In this document: one piece after another, positions 27,088 to 36,402 of the stretch | How positions within the stretch are numbered: the stretch's first letter is position 1 | Layout of the letters: every line of letters begins with the position of its first letter | From: an uncultured Bacteroidota bacterium | GTDB lineage: Bacteria > Bacteroidota > Bacteroidia > Flavobacteriales > Flavobacteriaceae | Assembly (NCBI GenBank): GCA_902566635.1 | Contig: CACFJP010000009.1 | Coordinates: forward strand, 1 to 59,342 | Direction of reading: 5' to 3' | DNA: 59,342 bases | Notes under the pieces: generated by a model | What the model saw: the letters and a program-made list of their open reading frames with translations, nothing else | Databases searched by the model: none | Told to the model about the DNA's origin: nothing | Position numbers and translations under genes: made by a program

Positions 27088-28206
27088 TTAATTGTTGAGC
27101 ATAACTGGCATCACCAACATCGTAATATGCTCATTCTCATCAGTTCCGTCAATAGGGGTGAGTAAACCTGCTCGGTTGGGTAATGACATTTCAAACTGCA
27201 CCTCTTTACAGGTCATATTGTTGAGCATTTCGATTAAAAAACGAGCGTTAAAGCCAATTTCCATATCACTACCTTGAAACGAGCAACTAATACGCTCATC
27301 AGCACGATTGCTATAGTCGATATCCTCAGCAGAGATATTGAGTTCTGCACCTGCCAATTTTAGTCGAACCTGATGCGTTGTTTTGTTTGAAAATATACTC
27401 ACACGCTTAATGGTTGTTAAAAACAAATTCCGATCAATGGTTAGTACATTGGGGTTGTCTTTGGGGATTACAGCTTCGTAATTAGGGTATTTTCCATCTA
27501 TTAAACGACAAGTCAATTCGATATCTTCAAAGGTAAAATGGGCATTACTGTTATTGTATTCTAGTTGTACCTCAACTTCATTTCCAGTCAAAATTGACTT
27601 TAATAAAGTCAAGGGTTTTTTGGGCATGATAAACTCTGTCGATTCGCCGCTGGTGATGTCTGTTCGAATATAACGAACCAGTTTGTGGGCATCTGTAGCA
27701 ACAAAAGTTAAACCAGTTGATGAAAACTGAAAAAACACCCCACTCATCACAGGTCGAAGATCATCATTACCAGAAGCAAATAAAGTGTTATTGATGGCTG
27801 AACCAAGCACATTTCCGGGGATAGTTATTTGACTTGCATCACTCACACTGGCAGCTTTTGGAAACTCTTCAGAAGTTGCATATGCCAATGCATATTTTCC
27901 TGAACTGGAGCTGATTTCAACTGTATTTTGATCGGTCATAGTAAACGTCAATGGCTGTTCTGGAAAAGTTTTTATGGTTTCAAGCAACAAGCGAGCTGGT
28001 ACTGCGATGCTGCCATCGTCATCAGTTTCAACTTCAACTACAGCAGACATTGTTGTTTCCAAATCAGTTGCAGTAACACGAAGTTTGTTTTCGCCTAATT
28101 CGAATAAGAAATAATCAAGTATAGGTAATGTATTGGTAGTGTTTAGAACCCCAAACAAGGTTTGAATCGGTTTTAATAGGGTAGAACTGGAGACTATAAA
28201 TTTCAT
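27088..28206 (-). CDS. dnaN: DNA polymerase III beta subunit (sliding clamp)
   Basis: Ring-shaped processivity clamp. 372 residues from the ATG at 28206 (MKFIVSSSTLLKPIQTLFG), the normal N-terminus; an extra 24 in-frame codons upstream contain the predicted promoter and are not part of the protein. Three repeated clamp domains are visible (about 1-120, 130-245 and 246-372), with SLPNRAGLLTPI and the C-terminal VMPVMLNN characteristic of the family. Not beside dnaA here. It is downstream of the SAM hydrolase-family gene by 64 bases. Confidence 0.95.
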   Translation of the reverse strand: MKFIVSSSTLLKPIQTLFGVLNTTNTLPILDYFLFELGENKLRVTATDLETTMSAVVEVETDDDGSIAVPARLLLETIKTFPEQPLTFTMTDQNTVEISSSSGKYALAYATSEEFPKAASVSDASQITIPGNVLGSAINNTLFASGNDDLRPVMSGVFFQFSSTGLTFVATDAHKLVRYIRTDITSGESTEFIMPKKPLTLLKSILTGNEVEVQLEYNNSNAHFTFEDIELTCRLIDGKYPNYEAVIPKDNPNVLTIDRNLFLTTIKRVSIFSNKTTHQVRLKLAGAELNISAEDIDYSNRADERISCSFQGSDMEIGFNARFLIEMLNNMTCKEVQFEMSLPNRAGLLTPIDGTDENEHITMLVMPVMLNN

Positions 28207-28224
28207 TTGTGATTTTGTGTTTAA

Positions 28225-28232
28225 CAAAAATA
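28225..28232 (-). promoter_or_regulatory. Candidate -7 box TATTTTTG for dnaN
   Basis: Exact TAnnTTTG match on the minus strand; predicted start near 28220, 14 bases before the dnaN ATG at 28206. It lies inside the N-terminal frame extension and so argues for the shorter start. Confidence 0.5.
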
Positions 28233-28270
28233 CTTTTTCATTTTTGAATATGGAAACGAACTTATCAACA

Positions 28271-29104
28271 CTATTCAAAATGTATGGATACTACATCAAG
28301 GTACTGCAATCCAAATAGGCTAGCGGCACCACCTGTATGTTTGGGATTGCTCTTATAAATTGCAAGTTCAAGCAGCCCCAAGGAGTTGAACAATGCGAGT
28401 TCTTTTCCTCCTTCCACGCGTTTATTTTTTTCGATATCAAAACGAATGATTTCAGCGTAAGAACGAACAATTTGCTTGATTTCATTGTTGCGCACTTGTA
28501 TTGTAAATAGTCGCTTTAGACCTATTTCCACAAATAATTTTTCAGTGATATTGGTAATTACATTTTCGTAATTATCAATGTAGATGACCTTTCCTATAAT
28601 CGAATTTTTATCATTACCAACACTTGGTTTAAATGGCAACGAGATTTCGATATCATCTGTTTTAATTCCGATGACATTCGGCGCACCACCTCGCATAAGG
28701 TGAGCAGCTGCATTAACAAAAACATCAACTGAATTTAAGTTGTCGTTTGGAACTTGTTTGACATAAATTTCATAGACATTATCTGGTTTGATTTTTGGTG
28801 AAATTAGAGACAAAATACCATTATCGGCACAGACAAAATAATGCTTGTTTAGCTCAGCAATGATAGGTTTATTTTCAGGGCTTATGGTGTCATCAATACA
28901 AAGAATATGCACTGATCCTTCAGGGAAGTGAGTGTAGCTATGTTGCACAACAAAGGCAGCTTGCGCAACATTAAAGGGCTCGATCTCATGCGATATATCA
29001 ACAATGCTTGGACGTTCAAGCATGCTATAAAGTTTCGCTTTTAAGATTCCGAGAAAAGGGTCTTTTTGTCCAAAATCCGATGTGAGTGTGAGTACTGGAT
29101 TCAA
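28271..29104 (-). CDS. SAM hydroxide adenosyltransferase / SAM hydrolase family (DUF62)
   Basis: 277 residues matching the DUF62 family, whose characterised members split S-adenosylmethionine with water into adenosine and methionine and which is related to fluorinase and chlorinase. Family segments are LTLTSDFGQKDPFLGILKA at 5-23, VDISHEIEPFNVAQAAFV near 39, DDTISPENKPI, VCADNGILSLI near 90 and YIDNYENVITNIT near 195. No halide-binding loop that I can identify, so the hydrolase is more likely. Divergent from phoH with overlapping promoters; upstream of dnaN. Confidence 0.88.
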   Translation of the reverse strand: MNPVLTLTSDFGQKDPFLGILKAKLYSMLERPSIVDISHEIEPFNVAQAAFVVQHSYTHFPEGSVHILCIDDTISPENKPIIAELNKHYFVCADNGILSLISPKIKPDNVYEIYVKQVPNDNLNSVDVFVNAAAHLMRGGAPNVIGIKTDDIEISLPFKPSVGNDKNSIIGKVIYIDNYENVITNITEKLFVEIGLKRLFTIQVRNNEIKQIVRSYAEIIRFDIEKNKRVEGGKELALFNSLGLLELAIYKSNPKHTGGAASLFGLQYLDVVSIHFE

Positions 29105-29144
29105 ATTGATAACTTTAAATTAAGTCACAGAAGACAAAATTCGT

Positions 29145-29152
29145 TAATTTTG
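29145..29152 (+). promoter_or_regulatory. Candidate -7 box TAATTTTG for phoH-purC
   Basis: Exact TAnnTTTG match with predicted start near 29157, about 47 bases before the phoH start. It is four bases from the opposing box at 29157-29164, so the two polymerase footprints overlap. Confidence 0.45.
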
Positions 29153-29156
29153 ATTT

Positions 29157-29164
29157 CAAAGTTA
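29157..29164 (-). promoter_or_regulatory. Candidate -7 box TAACTTTG for the SAM hydrolase-family gene
   Basis: Exact TAnnTTTG match on the minus strand; predicted start near 29152 gives a leader of about 48 bases to the ATG at 29104. Confidence 0.45.
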
Positions 29165-29203
29165 CCAAAAAAAAGCGGTGACCTTTTGTAAAATATTTTG
29201 CCA

Positions 29204-30160
29204 TTGAATGAAATCTCTATACAACTCACAGAAGTAAACCCAACTATTTTTTATGGTGGAAGTAAAAGTAAAAACATCACCATACTCAAGCGATACTTTC
29301 CAAAGATAAAAATTGTAGCACGTGGCGAAACCATTACTGCCTATGGCGAGGAAGAGATTCTTGAGGAATTTGAAAAGCAAATGGATCGATTGATCATGCA
29401 TTATGGAAAATATAACTCGCTCGACGAAGACACAGTTGAAAAAATCCTCACTTCTTCAATTGAAGATAATTTTGGACTAGACAATGCAGACATGCAAAAA
29501 ATCTTGCATGGTGTTGGTGGAAAAGTCATCAAAGCTCGAACAGTCAACCAAGCACGATTGGTCGAATCAATTCAGACAAATGATTTGGTGTTTGCTGTTG
29601 GTCCTGCTGGTACAGGAAAGACTTATACAGGTGTTGCAATGGCAGTAAAAGCACTTAAAAACAAAGAAGTCAAACGAATTGTTTTAACGCGTCCAGCTGT
29701 TGAGGCAGGCGAGAATCTTGGGTTTTTACCAGGGGATTTGAAAGAAAAACTAGATCCTTATATGCAGCCCCTGTACGATGCACTTCGCGACATGATCCCG
29801 GCCGAGAAACTTTCGAGCTACATTGAAAAGAGAACCATCCAAATTGCACCAATGGCATTTATGCGTGGGCGTACACTCGATGATGCCTTTGTCATTTTGG
29901 ACGAAGCCCAAAACACTACCCATAATCAAATGAAAATGTTTTTAACCCGAATGGGTAAAAATACCAAGTTTGTGATTACAGGCGACCCTGGACAAATCGA
30001 TTTGCCACGACGTGTGATTTCTGGTCTAAAGGAGGCGTTGCTTATTTTGTCAGATGTCAAAGGTATTGATGTCATTCGTCTAGATGGGCGAGATGTGATA
30101 CGGCATAAACTGGTTAAAAAAGTGATCGAGGCTTATAAAAAAACCGAGCATAATAACTGA
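29204..30160 (+). CDS. PhoH-like ATPase (YbeZ type)
   Basis: A P-loop ATPase of the PhoH/YbeZ family, associated in other bacteria with RNA metabolism and the ribosome-linked endonuclease YbeY. About 318 residues. N-terminal KH-like part (about 1-70), then Walker A GPAGTGKT (about 133-140) and Walker B with DEAQN near 225; [10 protein letters not shown] near 255. The first usable codons are TTGs at 29198 and 29204; the second gives the usual MNEISIQL beginning. No ATG is in frame near here. Its TGA overlaps the ATG of purC by one base (TGATG). Confidence 0.92.
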   Translation: MNEISIQLTEVNPTIFYGGSKSKNITILKRYFPKIKIVARGETITAYGEEEILEEFEKQMDRLIMHYGKYNSLDEDTVEKILTSSIEDNFGLDNADMQKILHGVGGKVIKARTVNQARLVESIQTNDLVFAVGPAGTGKTYTGVAMAVKALKNKEVKRIVLTRPAVEAGENLGFLPGDLKEKLDPYMQPLYDALRDMIPAEKLSSYIEKRTIQIAPMAFMRGRTLDDAFVILDEAQNTTHNQMKMFLTRMGKNTKFVITGDPGQIDLPRRVISGLKEALLILSDVKGIDVIRLDGRDVIRHKLVKKVIEAYKKTEHNN

Positions 30161-31107
30161 TGGCTGCAAACACGCTTATGCATACTGACTTTACATTTGC
30201 TGGTCAAACCAACAAGTACACAGGTAAAGTGCGTGAAGTTTATACCTTGGCAGATGACACCCTCATTATGATTGCTACAGATCGTTTATCTGCTTTTGAT
30301 GTAGTGATGCCAAGGGGTATCCCATTTAAAGGTCAAATCCTAAATCAGATTGCAACACAAATGATGAATTCAAATTCTGATCTGGTTCCAAACTGGATTT
30401 TGTCAACGCCAGACCCCAATGTTGCTATTGGAAAAAAATGTTCACCATTTAAAATTGAAATGGTCATTCGTGGGTACTTGTCTGGACATGCTGCTCGTGA
30501 ATATAAAGCTGGAAAGCGACTTCTCTGTGGAGTTAACATGCCAGAAGGGATGAAAGAAAACGATGCCTTTCCAAAGCCCATTATAACACCTGCAACCAAA
30601 GCCGAAAAAGGAAAACACGATGAAGACATTAGTGAAGAACAAATTTTGGAAAAGGGCATTGTATCTGAACAGGATTACAAACAGTTGAAAGAATACAGCA
30701 ATATGTTATTTTCAAGAGGCACAGCACTAGCTGCAAAACAAGGTCTTTTGCTTGTTGACACCAAATACGAGTTTGGAAAAGACGCTGATGGAAACATCGT
30801 TTTGATTGATGAAATTCATACACCTGATTCCTCTCGTTACTTTTATGCTGACGGATATGAAGAACGTCAAAAACGTGATGAACCACAAAAACAACTCTCT
30901 AAAGAGTTTGTTCGACAATGGCTTATCCGCAATGGATTTCAAGGGCTGAGTGGTCAGCAACTACCATTGATGAATGATGACTACATAGACAGTGTATCAA
31001 AGCGTTATATTGAACTTTATGAACAAATTATGGGTACCCCTTTTGAAAAGGCCTCTACCGATAATATAGCTGAGCGTATGAAGCACAATCTCAAAGCATA
31101 TTTTTAA
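30160..31107 (+). CDS. purC: Phosphoribosylaminoimidazole-succinocarboxamide synthase
   Basis: Purine synthesis step joining CAIR with aspartate using ATP. 315 residues, the longer PurC form seen in Bacteroidota and yeast. Motifs: [25 protein letters not shown] near 20, [13 protein letters not shown] near 105, and the signature [13 protein letters not shown] near 220. Translationally coupled to phoH. Ends six bases from miaA, tail-to-tail, with no terminator visible. Confidence 0.95.
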   Translation: MAANTLMHTDFTFAGQTNKYTGKVREVYTLADDTLIMIATDRLSAFDVVMPRGIPFKGQILNQIATQMMNSNSDLVPNWILSTPDPNVAIGKKCSPFKIEMVIRGYLSGHAAREYKAGKRLLCGVNMPEGMKENDAFPKPIITPATKAEKGKHDEDISEEQILEKGIVSEQDYKQLKEYSNMLFSRGTALAAKQGLLLVDTKYEFGKDADGNIVLIDEIHTPDSSRYFYADGYEERQKRDEPQKQLSKEFVRQWLIRNGFQGLSGQQLPLMNDDYIDSVSKRYIELYEQIMGTPFEKASTDNIAERMKHNLKAYF

Positions 31108-31113
31108 AGCAAT

Positions 31114-32013
31114 TTAGTTTGGTAATACACTCATCAACTTTTCATCACTACAAGCATAACTGATTTTTTGCGCATCGGGTTCCTTTCTCTGAATCCACGT
31201 CATTTGGCGTTTTGCGTAATTCCTAGTGTTTTGTTTGATTTGAGCTATAGCTTGATCTATGTCAATGTTTTCATCAAAAAAATCAAATAACTCTTTGTAT
31301 CCAACAGTTTGTAAAGCGTTAAGCTCTCGATGTGGATATAAGCGCTCTGCTTCCAACAGCAGCCCTGCACTGATCATTTGGTCGACTCGATTATTGATGC
31401 GATCATAAATTTGAGTCCTAGGGATATCAACACTCAATGGATGAACCACAAAGGGGCGTGGTGGTTTCTTCTTATTCAAATAAGATGAATAGGGTTTACC
31501 AGCTGCCAAACAGACACCTAAAGCACGTAAAACACGACTTGGGTTTTTGATGTCCATTTTTATGAAATACTTAGGATCAAGCGTTTGTAATTCTTTTTGT
31601 AAATCTTCTAAGCCATTTGTTTGTAATCGCTTGCCGAGTGATAATCGAATTTCTTCTGGTACTGTTGGGAATTGATCGATGCCGTGCACAACAGAATGCA
31701 TATACAAACCTGACCCACCCACCAAAATAGCGATATCGTTATGTTTAAAATAGTCACTTAGCTTATCTACGGCATCAGATTCAAACTGTCCAACCGAATA
31801 GGGGGTGTGTATGCTTTTATGCTGTATAAAATGATGAGGGACTTCCTTTCGTTCGGCAGCAGTTGGAACAGCAGTACCAATAGTCATCTCTTCGTAAAAC
31901 TGCCGTGAATCACATGAGAAAATCTCAATACCTAGTACTTTTGCGATTCGTATTGCGATTGAGGTTTTACTACTGGCAGTGGGCCCTGAAAGTGTGATTA
32001 GTGTTTTGTTCAT
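31114..32013 (-). CDS. miaA: tRNA dimethylallyltransferase
   Basis: Adds the dimethylallyl group to N6 of A37 in tRNAs reading UNN codons. 299 residues. The family segments FSCDSRQFYEEMTIGTAVPT (33-52) and LVGGSGLYMHSVV (near 96) are clear, as is the C-terminal NTRNYAKRQMTWIQR. Odd: the P-loop reads GPTASSKT (10-17), with Ser15 where the family and the Walker A consensus have Gly before Lys. The rest is intact, so I still call it functional. It follows the nuclease gene directly (stop-to-start zero bases), third in the yggS-nuclease-miaA unit. Confidence 0.92.
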   Translation of the reverse strand: MNKTLITLSGPTASSKTSIAIRIAKVLGIEIFSCDSRQFYEEMTIGTAVPTAAERKEVPHHFIQHKSIHTPYSVGQFESDAVDKLSDYFKHNDIAILVGGSGLYMHSVVHGIDQFPTVPEEIRLSLGKRLQTNGLEDLQKELQTLDPKYFIKMDIKNPSRVLRALGVCLAAGKPYSSYLNKKKPPRPFVVHPLSVDIPRTQIYDRINNRVDQMISAGLLLEAERLYPHRELNALQTVGYKELFDFFDENIDIDQAIAQIKQNTRNYAKRQMTWIQRKEPDAQKISYACSDEKLMSVLPN

Positions 32014-33390
32014 TTAAGCAGATTTTAAGGGAATAACTTTTATGGTTTTGTGTTTTCGCAATTGGCTTTTAATGATATGCCTAGCTTCTCGCGTATCTTT
32101 CATTTTATAGATGATGTTTTTAAGCGCTTGTGGATGCGTAATTTGATGAGATAAGTTGATATAGCCAAAGCCAACTAATTTGTTGTTTTCAATCAAAATT
32201 ACACTCTGCTCCTCTGGGTTTCGACCACGATCTACAATCACCATATCTGCATGAAGAAACTCAACATTATTGATGAGCTGCTGCACACGTTTGTTGTAAC
32301 TTTCTGCTGGTTCCTCTCCAACACAAGCCCCAAGGCATTGTTGCTTTTTATACAATGTACATCCTCCTTCTTTTTTATCCAGACTCAACAGTTGTAAACA
32401 CAAGCTGTATTTTTCGGCATAATGAAATAATATGCTTCGTGCGCGATTTAAATTTTTGAATGTTGTTATATACTCATCTTCTGAACTGGCGTGTACCAAT
32501 CGCAACACTTGATAATTATTTTTATTTTCAGCTAAACTCAGACCAAATTTGATAAAGCTGCTTTTGTAAACCTTGTTGTGTTTGGGTTTGTGTAATTTGA
32601 TTTCATCCAATTCTTTCAGCAAAGCAATCAACTCACTTCCTGTCTCTTCAACACTGATTGAATCTGTCTCGAGTTGGATACGTAATTGCTTTTTTCCCGA
32701 ACTGCTAAAGTGTTGATTAACACGACGTTTCATATTTTTACTCTTTCCTATATATATAACATCTCCTTTGCTGTTATGGAGATAATACACACCAATTGAT
32801 GCTGGTACTGTTTTGAGAATTTTAAGCAGATGCTTTGGTTTTTTATTGTTGGAATGAGATTTAATCAGATTTTTTACAATATGTTTTTCTCCATCTTTAT
32901 GAAGTAAAATTTTTAGCAGATCAAGTGTTGCTCGAGCATCACCAGCAGCCCTGTGACGATCACTCAAGGGAATTCCTAAACTGCGAACGAGCTTCCCAAG
33001 CTTATATGAATCAACATCAGGGATGAGTTTTTTGGATAGTTCTACAGTGCATAGAGTTTTTCGCTCAAAATCAAAGCCCAATCGGTCAAATTCAGTCTGT
33101 AGCATTCGGTGGTCAAACGAAGCATTATGCGCTACTAGCACACAATCACTTGTGATTTCTACTATACGCTTGGCAATTTCATAAAATTTAGGAGCATTTC
33201 GCAACATTCGCTCATTGATTCCTGTGAGATTTTCAACAAATGGTTGTATAGGTCTTTCAGGGTTGATCAGTGATATCAATTGATCTGTGATCTCAAGCCC
33301 ATCATACTTATAGATGGCAATCTCTATGATACCTTCTTCTCCATATTTACCACCAGTCGTTTCGACATCAACAACAGCGTACATAGGCAT
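32014..33390 (-). CDS. DnaQ-type 3'-5' exonuclease fused to a UvrC-like GIY-YIG nuclease
   Basis: 458 residues, two nuclease domains. N-terminal DEDDh exonuclease (1-165) with catalytic D8 and E10 (VDVETTGG), D93 (HNASFDH), H146 and D151 (HRAAGDARAT). Then a GIY-YIG domain (about 198-280): GVYY at 200-203, YIGKSKN at 213-219, and a candidate catalytic Glu in the ETGSELIALLKE helix. A Cys-containing segment (GGCTLYKKQQCLGACVG) resembles UvrC/Cho. The fusion resembles known flavobacterial and actinobacterial proteins likely involved in DNA repair. The start is the ATG at 33390, overlapping the upstream stop (TAATG); the longer frame lies inside yggS. Confidence 0.87.
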   Translation of the reverse strand: MPMYAVVDVETTGGKYGEEGIIEIAIYKYDGLEITDQLISLINPERPIQPFVENLTGINERMLRNAPKFYEIAKRIVEITSDCVLVAHNASFDHRMLQTEFDRLGFDFERKTLCTVELSKKLIPDVDSYKLGKLVRSLGIPLSDRHRAAGDARATLDLLKILLHKDGEKHIVKNLIKSHSNNKKPKHLLKILKTVPASIGVYYLHNSKGDVIYIGKSKNMKRRVNQHFSSSGKKQLRIQLETDSISVEETGSELIALLKELDEIKLHKPKHNKVYKSSFIKFGLSLAENKNNYQVLRLVHASSEDEYITTFKNLNRARSILFHYAEKYSLCLQLLSLDKKEGGCTLYKKQQCLGACVGEEPAESYNKRVQQLINNVEFLHADMVIVDRGRNPEEQSVILIENNKLVGFGYINLSHQITHPQALKNIIYKMKDTREARHIIKSQLRKHKTIKVIPLKSA

Positions 33391-34028
33391 TAATTTCTTG
33401 CTCCAAATATACTGCTGCCAACACGAATCATATTGCTTCCACAAGTCAAGGCAAGGGGATAATCTCCACTCATTCCCATCGAAAGAATATCCCATTGTTG
33501 CTGCGGTTGGTGTTGGTTATAATAATCTAGCAATGATCTGAACTCTATTTCAATTTGGTATTGATTGGATGTAAAACTTGCCATACCCATTAGACCACGA
33601 ATTCGAACATTGTTGCAATCAAATTTTTGTAAAAGGGAATCGCAATCCTTGAAAGTAAGCCCAAACTTTGTTTCTTCCTGCGAAATTCGGACTTGCAATA
33701 AACAATCAATTACTCTTTCGTTTTTCTTTCCTTGCTTTTCAATCTCATTCAATAATCTTGAACTATCAACACTCTGTATTAAGGAAACAAATGGCGCGAT
33801 GTACTTCACTTTATTGCGTTGCAGGTGGCCAATCATGTGCCAACGTATGTTTTTGGGCAATAATGCTGCTTTCTCAACCATCTCTTGGACTTTGTTTTCT
33901 CCAAAATCTAGCTGACCACTTTCATATGCTTCTTTAATCCGATCAACAGCTTTCGTTTTGGATACAGCCACAAGGGTCACTTCCGAAGGTATCGATGAAA
34001 GGATAGCAGAAAGATTGTCTTTGATCAT
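33390..34028 (-). CDS. YggS/PLPBP-family pyridoxal phosphate homeostasis protein
   Basis: 212-residue PLP-binding protein with an alanine-racemase-like barrel and no known enzymatic activity; it buffers cellular PLP. PLP lysine K24 in VAVSKTK, then GENKVQEMVEKA near 46, RWHMIGHLQRNKVKYI near 60, and the phosphate-binding LSMGMSGDYPLAL near 180. The first gene of a unit with the nuclease and miaA: its TAA overlaps the next ATG by one base. Confidence 0.9.
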   Translation of the reverse strand: MIKDNLSAILSSIPSEVTLVAVSKTKAVDRIKEAYESGQLDFGENKVQEMVEKAALLPKNIRWHMIGHLQRNKVKYIAPFVSLIQSVDSSRLLNEIEKQGKKNERVIDCLLQVRISQEETKFGLTFKDCDSLLQKFDCNNVRIRGLMGMASFTSNQYQIEIEFRSLLDYYNQHQPQQQWDILSMGMSGDYPLALTCGSNMIRVGSSIFGARN

Positions 34029-34041
34029 TGTGATAAAAAAT

Positions 34042-34049
34042 CAAAGATA
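34042..34049 (-). promoter_or_regulatory. Candidate -7 box TATCTTTG for the yggS-nuclease-miaA unit
   Basis: Exact TAnnTTTG match on the minus strand; predicted start near 34037 gives a leader of about nine bases before the ATG at 34028. Confidence 0.5.
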
Positions 34050-34231
34050 AGCATACCTAACAAAGAGTTTATTTTTGACATGATTTTAATATAGTCCTTA
34101 TTTCTTTTGACTTAGCAACAACAGGGCGTATAATGGAAATAAAATCAATTTCTCAAATTAGACATTCAAAGTAACCATCAATTTAGCGATTAACCCATTA
34201 TTGAAATTGTTGTGCCTCAGGTCGAATGGCT

Positions 34232-35221
34232 TTAAATGGGGCTAGATACATTGCTATAACAGTTTATGATTTGGTATGCAACCTCAAGTGCTGAAGTTCC
34301 TGCCTGTAAAGAAACAAGAGGCTCTTTATTTTTTTGTATGGCATCAGCAAAACTCTCCAATTCGGATAAAATTGCATTGCTTTCTTGAACTTCAGGGTTG
34401 TCAAAGAAAATCTGCTTTTCAACTCCTTCCGCATTCTTTAAAATCATTGCAAAATCTTCAGGTGTTTTTGGTGCGTCTTTCATGCTAACAATTTCAACTT
34501 TCTTATCAAAATAGTCAACAGACACATAAGCATCTTTTTGAAAAAATCGAGACTTACGCATTGTTTTTAAGGATATTCTACTCGCTGTCAAATTTGCAAC
34601 ACAGCCATTTTCAAACTGCAATCTTGCATTTGCAATGTCAGGTGTTTGACTGATGACAGATACGCCATTGGCATGAACATTGACCACCTTGGATTTTACC
34701 ACACTCAAAATAGCATCAATGTCATGAATCATCAAATCCAAAATAACAGAAACATCAGTCCCTCTTGGGTTGAACTCAGCCAATCGATGTGATTCGATAA
34801 ACTTGGGTTCATTGATATACGAGTGTGCTGCTATAAACGCTGGATTGAACCTTTCGACTTGACCAACCATCCCCAATAGTCCTTTGGATTTTGCTAGAGA
34901 AACCAATTCATTCGCCTGTTCAACAGTTGTAGTGATTGGTTTTTCCAAAAACACATGTAATCCATTTTGGAGTGCTTTTTTTGCCAACTCAAAATGCGTG
35001 TGTGTTGGGGTTACAATATCAACTACATCAACAGCCTTAAGCAATTGATTTATGTCCGAAAATGATTGATATCCAAATTCTCTAGATATTTTTGCTGCAA
35101 TCTGAGTTTTTGTGTCATAAAAACCAACCAAATCAAAGTGTTTGGATTCCTTCAATAAGCTCAAGTGTATTTTTCCCAAATAACCGGCACCAAGAACCCC
35201 AATCCTAAGTTTTTTATCCAT
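34232..35221 (-). CDS. Gfo/Idh/MocA family NAD(P)-dependent oxidoreductase
   Basis: 329 residues: N-terminal Rossmann domain with GAGYLG at 11-16, followed by the family segments DVVDIVTPTHTHFELAKKAL (near 66) and LEKPITTT (near 91, the catalytic-region Lys), and a C-terminal alpha/beta substrate domain. Substrate not predictable; family members act on sugars and related compounds. It stands alone, with 203 bases behind it that contain no supportable gene. The C-terminal tail (INCYSNVSSPI) looks slightly extended. Confidence 0.88.
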   Translation of the reverse strand: MDKKLRIGVLGAGYLGKIHLSLLKESKHFDLVGFYDTKTQIAAKISREFGYQSFSDINQLLKAVDVVDIVTPTHTHFELAKKALQNGLHVFLEKPITTTVEQANELVSLAKSKGLLGMVGQVERFNPAFIAAHSYINEPKFIESHRLAEFNPRGTDVSVILDLMIHDIDAILSVVKSKVVNVHANGVSVISQTPDIANARLQFENGCVANLTASRISLKTMRKSRFFQKDAYVSVDYFDKKVEIVSMKDAPKTPEDFAMILKNAEGVEKQIFFDNPEVQESNAILSELESFADAIQKNKEPLVSLQAGTSALEVAYQIINCYSNVSSPI

Positions 35222-35226
35222 AGTGA

Positions 35227-35234
35227 CAAATGTA
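35227..35234 (-). promoter_or_regulatory. Candidate -7 box TACATTTG for the Gfo/Idh gene, near-leaderless
   Basis: Exact TAnnTTTG match five bases before the ATG at 35221. With the SRP-calibrated spacing the transcript would begin at about 35222, one base ahead of the start codon. Confidence 0.5.
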
Positions 35235-35291
35235 GGCTTTATCGATAAATTAATCCTTAGAAAATAGCCAAAGTCTTTGTAGTTTTATGAC

Positions 35292-35933
35292 GTGATTGAT
35301 ACCACCAAGCATCAAGGAATGCGCAGGCATTTGGTAGAACAGCTTCGCGCCAAAGGAATTACCAACGAGGAAGTTTTGTATGCTATTGGCACTATCCCTC
35401 GCCATTTGTTTCTGGATAGCAGTTTTGAATCACATGCCTACCAGGATAAAGCATTTCCCATCGCTGCAGAACAAACGATTTCTCAGCCCTATACAGTTGC
35501 GTTTCAAACCCAGCTCCTACAAGCAGAACAGGGGCAGAAGGTACTCGAAATCGGTACAGGCTCGGGCTATCAAACAGCTGTTTTAACCTTGATGGGCTTG
35601 GATGTGTATTCAATTGAAAGGCAACACCAGTTGTATCGATATAGTCTGCGTCAGTTATCAAAGTTGGGCTATCACGCAAAAAAACTAGTGTTTGGTGATG
35701 GTTATAATGGTCTTCCTGCGTTTGCTCCTTTCGATCGAATTTTGGTCACAGCAGGTGCTTCTGAAATCCCCAATGCACTTTTGGATCAACTCGCGATTGG
35801 TGGTCGCATGGTAATCCCTGTTGGGATGGATACCCAAGAGATGATTTTGATTGTTCGTACTTCTAATAAAGAATTTGAAAAGCAAAAACACGGGAGTTTT
35901 CGATTTGTTCCCATGTTGTCGGACAAGAACTGA
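35292..35933 (+). CDS. pcm: Protein-L-isoaspartate O-methyltransferase
   Basis: SAM-dependent methyltransferase that starts repair of isoaspartyl damage in proteins. 213 residues. PIAAEQTISQPYTVAFQTQLL near 57 is the family substrate loop, VLEIGTGSGYQ at 84-94 the SAM motif, and DRILVTAGASEIP near 150 the post-motif. The start is GTG at 35292 (MIDTTKHQGMRRHLV). The ATG ten codons later would remove a conserved-looking N-terminus. Its stop TGA is immediately adjacent to the stop of smpB on the other strand. Confidence 0.94.
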   Translation: MIDTTKHQGMRRHLVEQLRAKGITNEEVLYAIGTIPRHLFLDSSFESHAYQDKAFPIAAEQTISQPYTVAFQTQLLQAEQGQKVLEIGTGSGYQTAVLTLMGLDVYSIERQHQLYRYSLRQLSKLGYHAKKLVFGDGYNGLPAFAPFDRILVTAGASEIPNALLDQLAIGGRMVIPVGMDTQEMILIVRTSNKEFEKQKHGSFRFVPMLSDKN

Positions 35934-36398
35934 TTATGGATTCGAATATCTCTTTTTCACACGATCGAGCTGCCTTTTGTTGTCCCTGTCTTTGATCGTT
36001 TCTCTTTTGTCATGAATCTTTTTTCCTCGTGCAAGAGCAATTCGCAATTTTGCATATCCTTTTTCATTGATAAACAGATTTAGAGGCACAATGGTCAATC
36101 CAACATTCTTAACTTCTTTATGAAGTTTACGAAGTTCTTTTTTTTGAAGTAACAGCTTTCTGTCGGCACGGACACGATGATTGACATACCCCCCATTGCT
36201 GTAGGTCTCAATCGACATATTGATTACAAACAACTCCCGATGATCATTGAACTCACAAAAACTTTCAGCGATAGACGCCTTAGAGGAACGAATAGATTTG
36301 ATTTCCGTCCCTGTCAATACGATCCCAGCGGTGTACTGGTCGATCAGCTCATATTCAAAACGAGCTCGTTTGTTTTTGATATTGACTTGTTTTTGCAT
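35934..36398 (-). CDS. smpB: SsrA-binding protein SmpB
   Basis: Partner of tmRNA in rescuing stalled ribosomes. 154 residues, normal length. The beta-barrel segments [32 protein letters not shown] and [24 protein letters not shown] are conserved, and the C-terminal basic tail ([20 protein letters not shown]) is present. Lies 23 bases behind clpB but has its own exact promoter box. The window does not contain the ssrA gene. Confidence 0.96.
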   Translation of the reverse strand: MQKQVNIKNKRARFEYELIDQYTAGIVLTGTEIKSIRSSKASIAESFCEFNDHRELFVINMSIETYSNGGYVNHRVRADRKLLLQKKELRKLHKEVKNVGLTIVPLNLFINEKGYAKLRIALARGKKIHDKRETIKDRDNKRQLDRVKKRYSNP

Positions 36399-36402
36399 GG
36401 GG

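Noticed and set aside
34029-34231. Minus-strand translation in the 203-base gap behind the Gfo/Idh gene with fragments such as AIRPEAQQF and IIRPVVAKSKE
   Set aside because: Could be a gene remnant, but stops interrupt it and I cannot link it to a family; apart from the yggS promoter box no feature is supportable.
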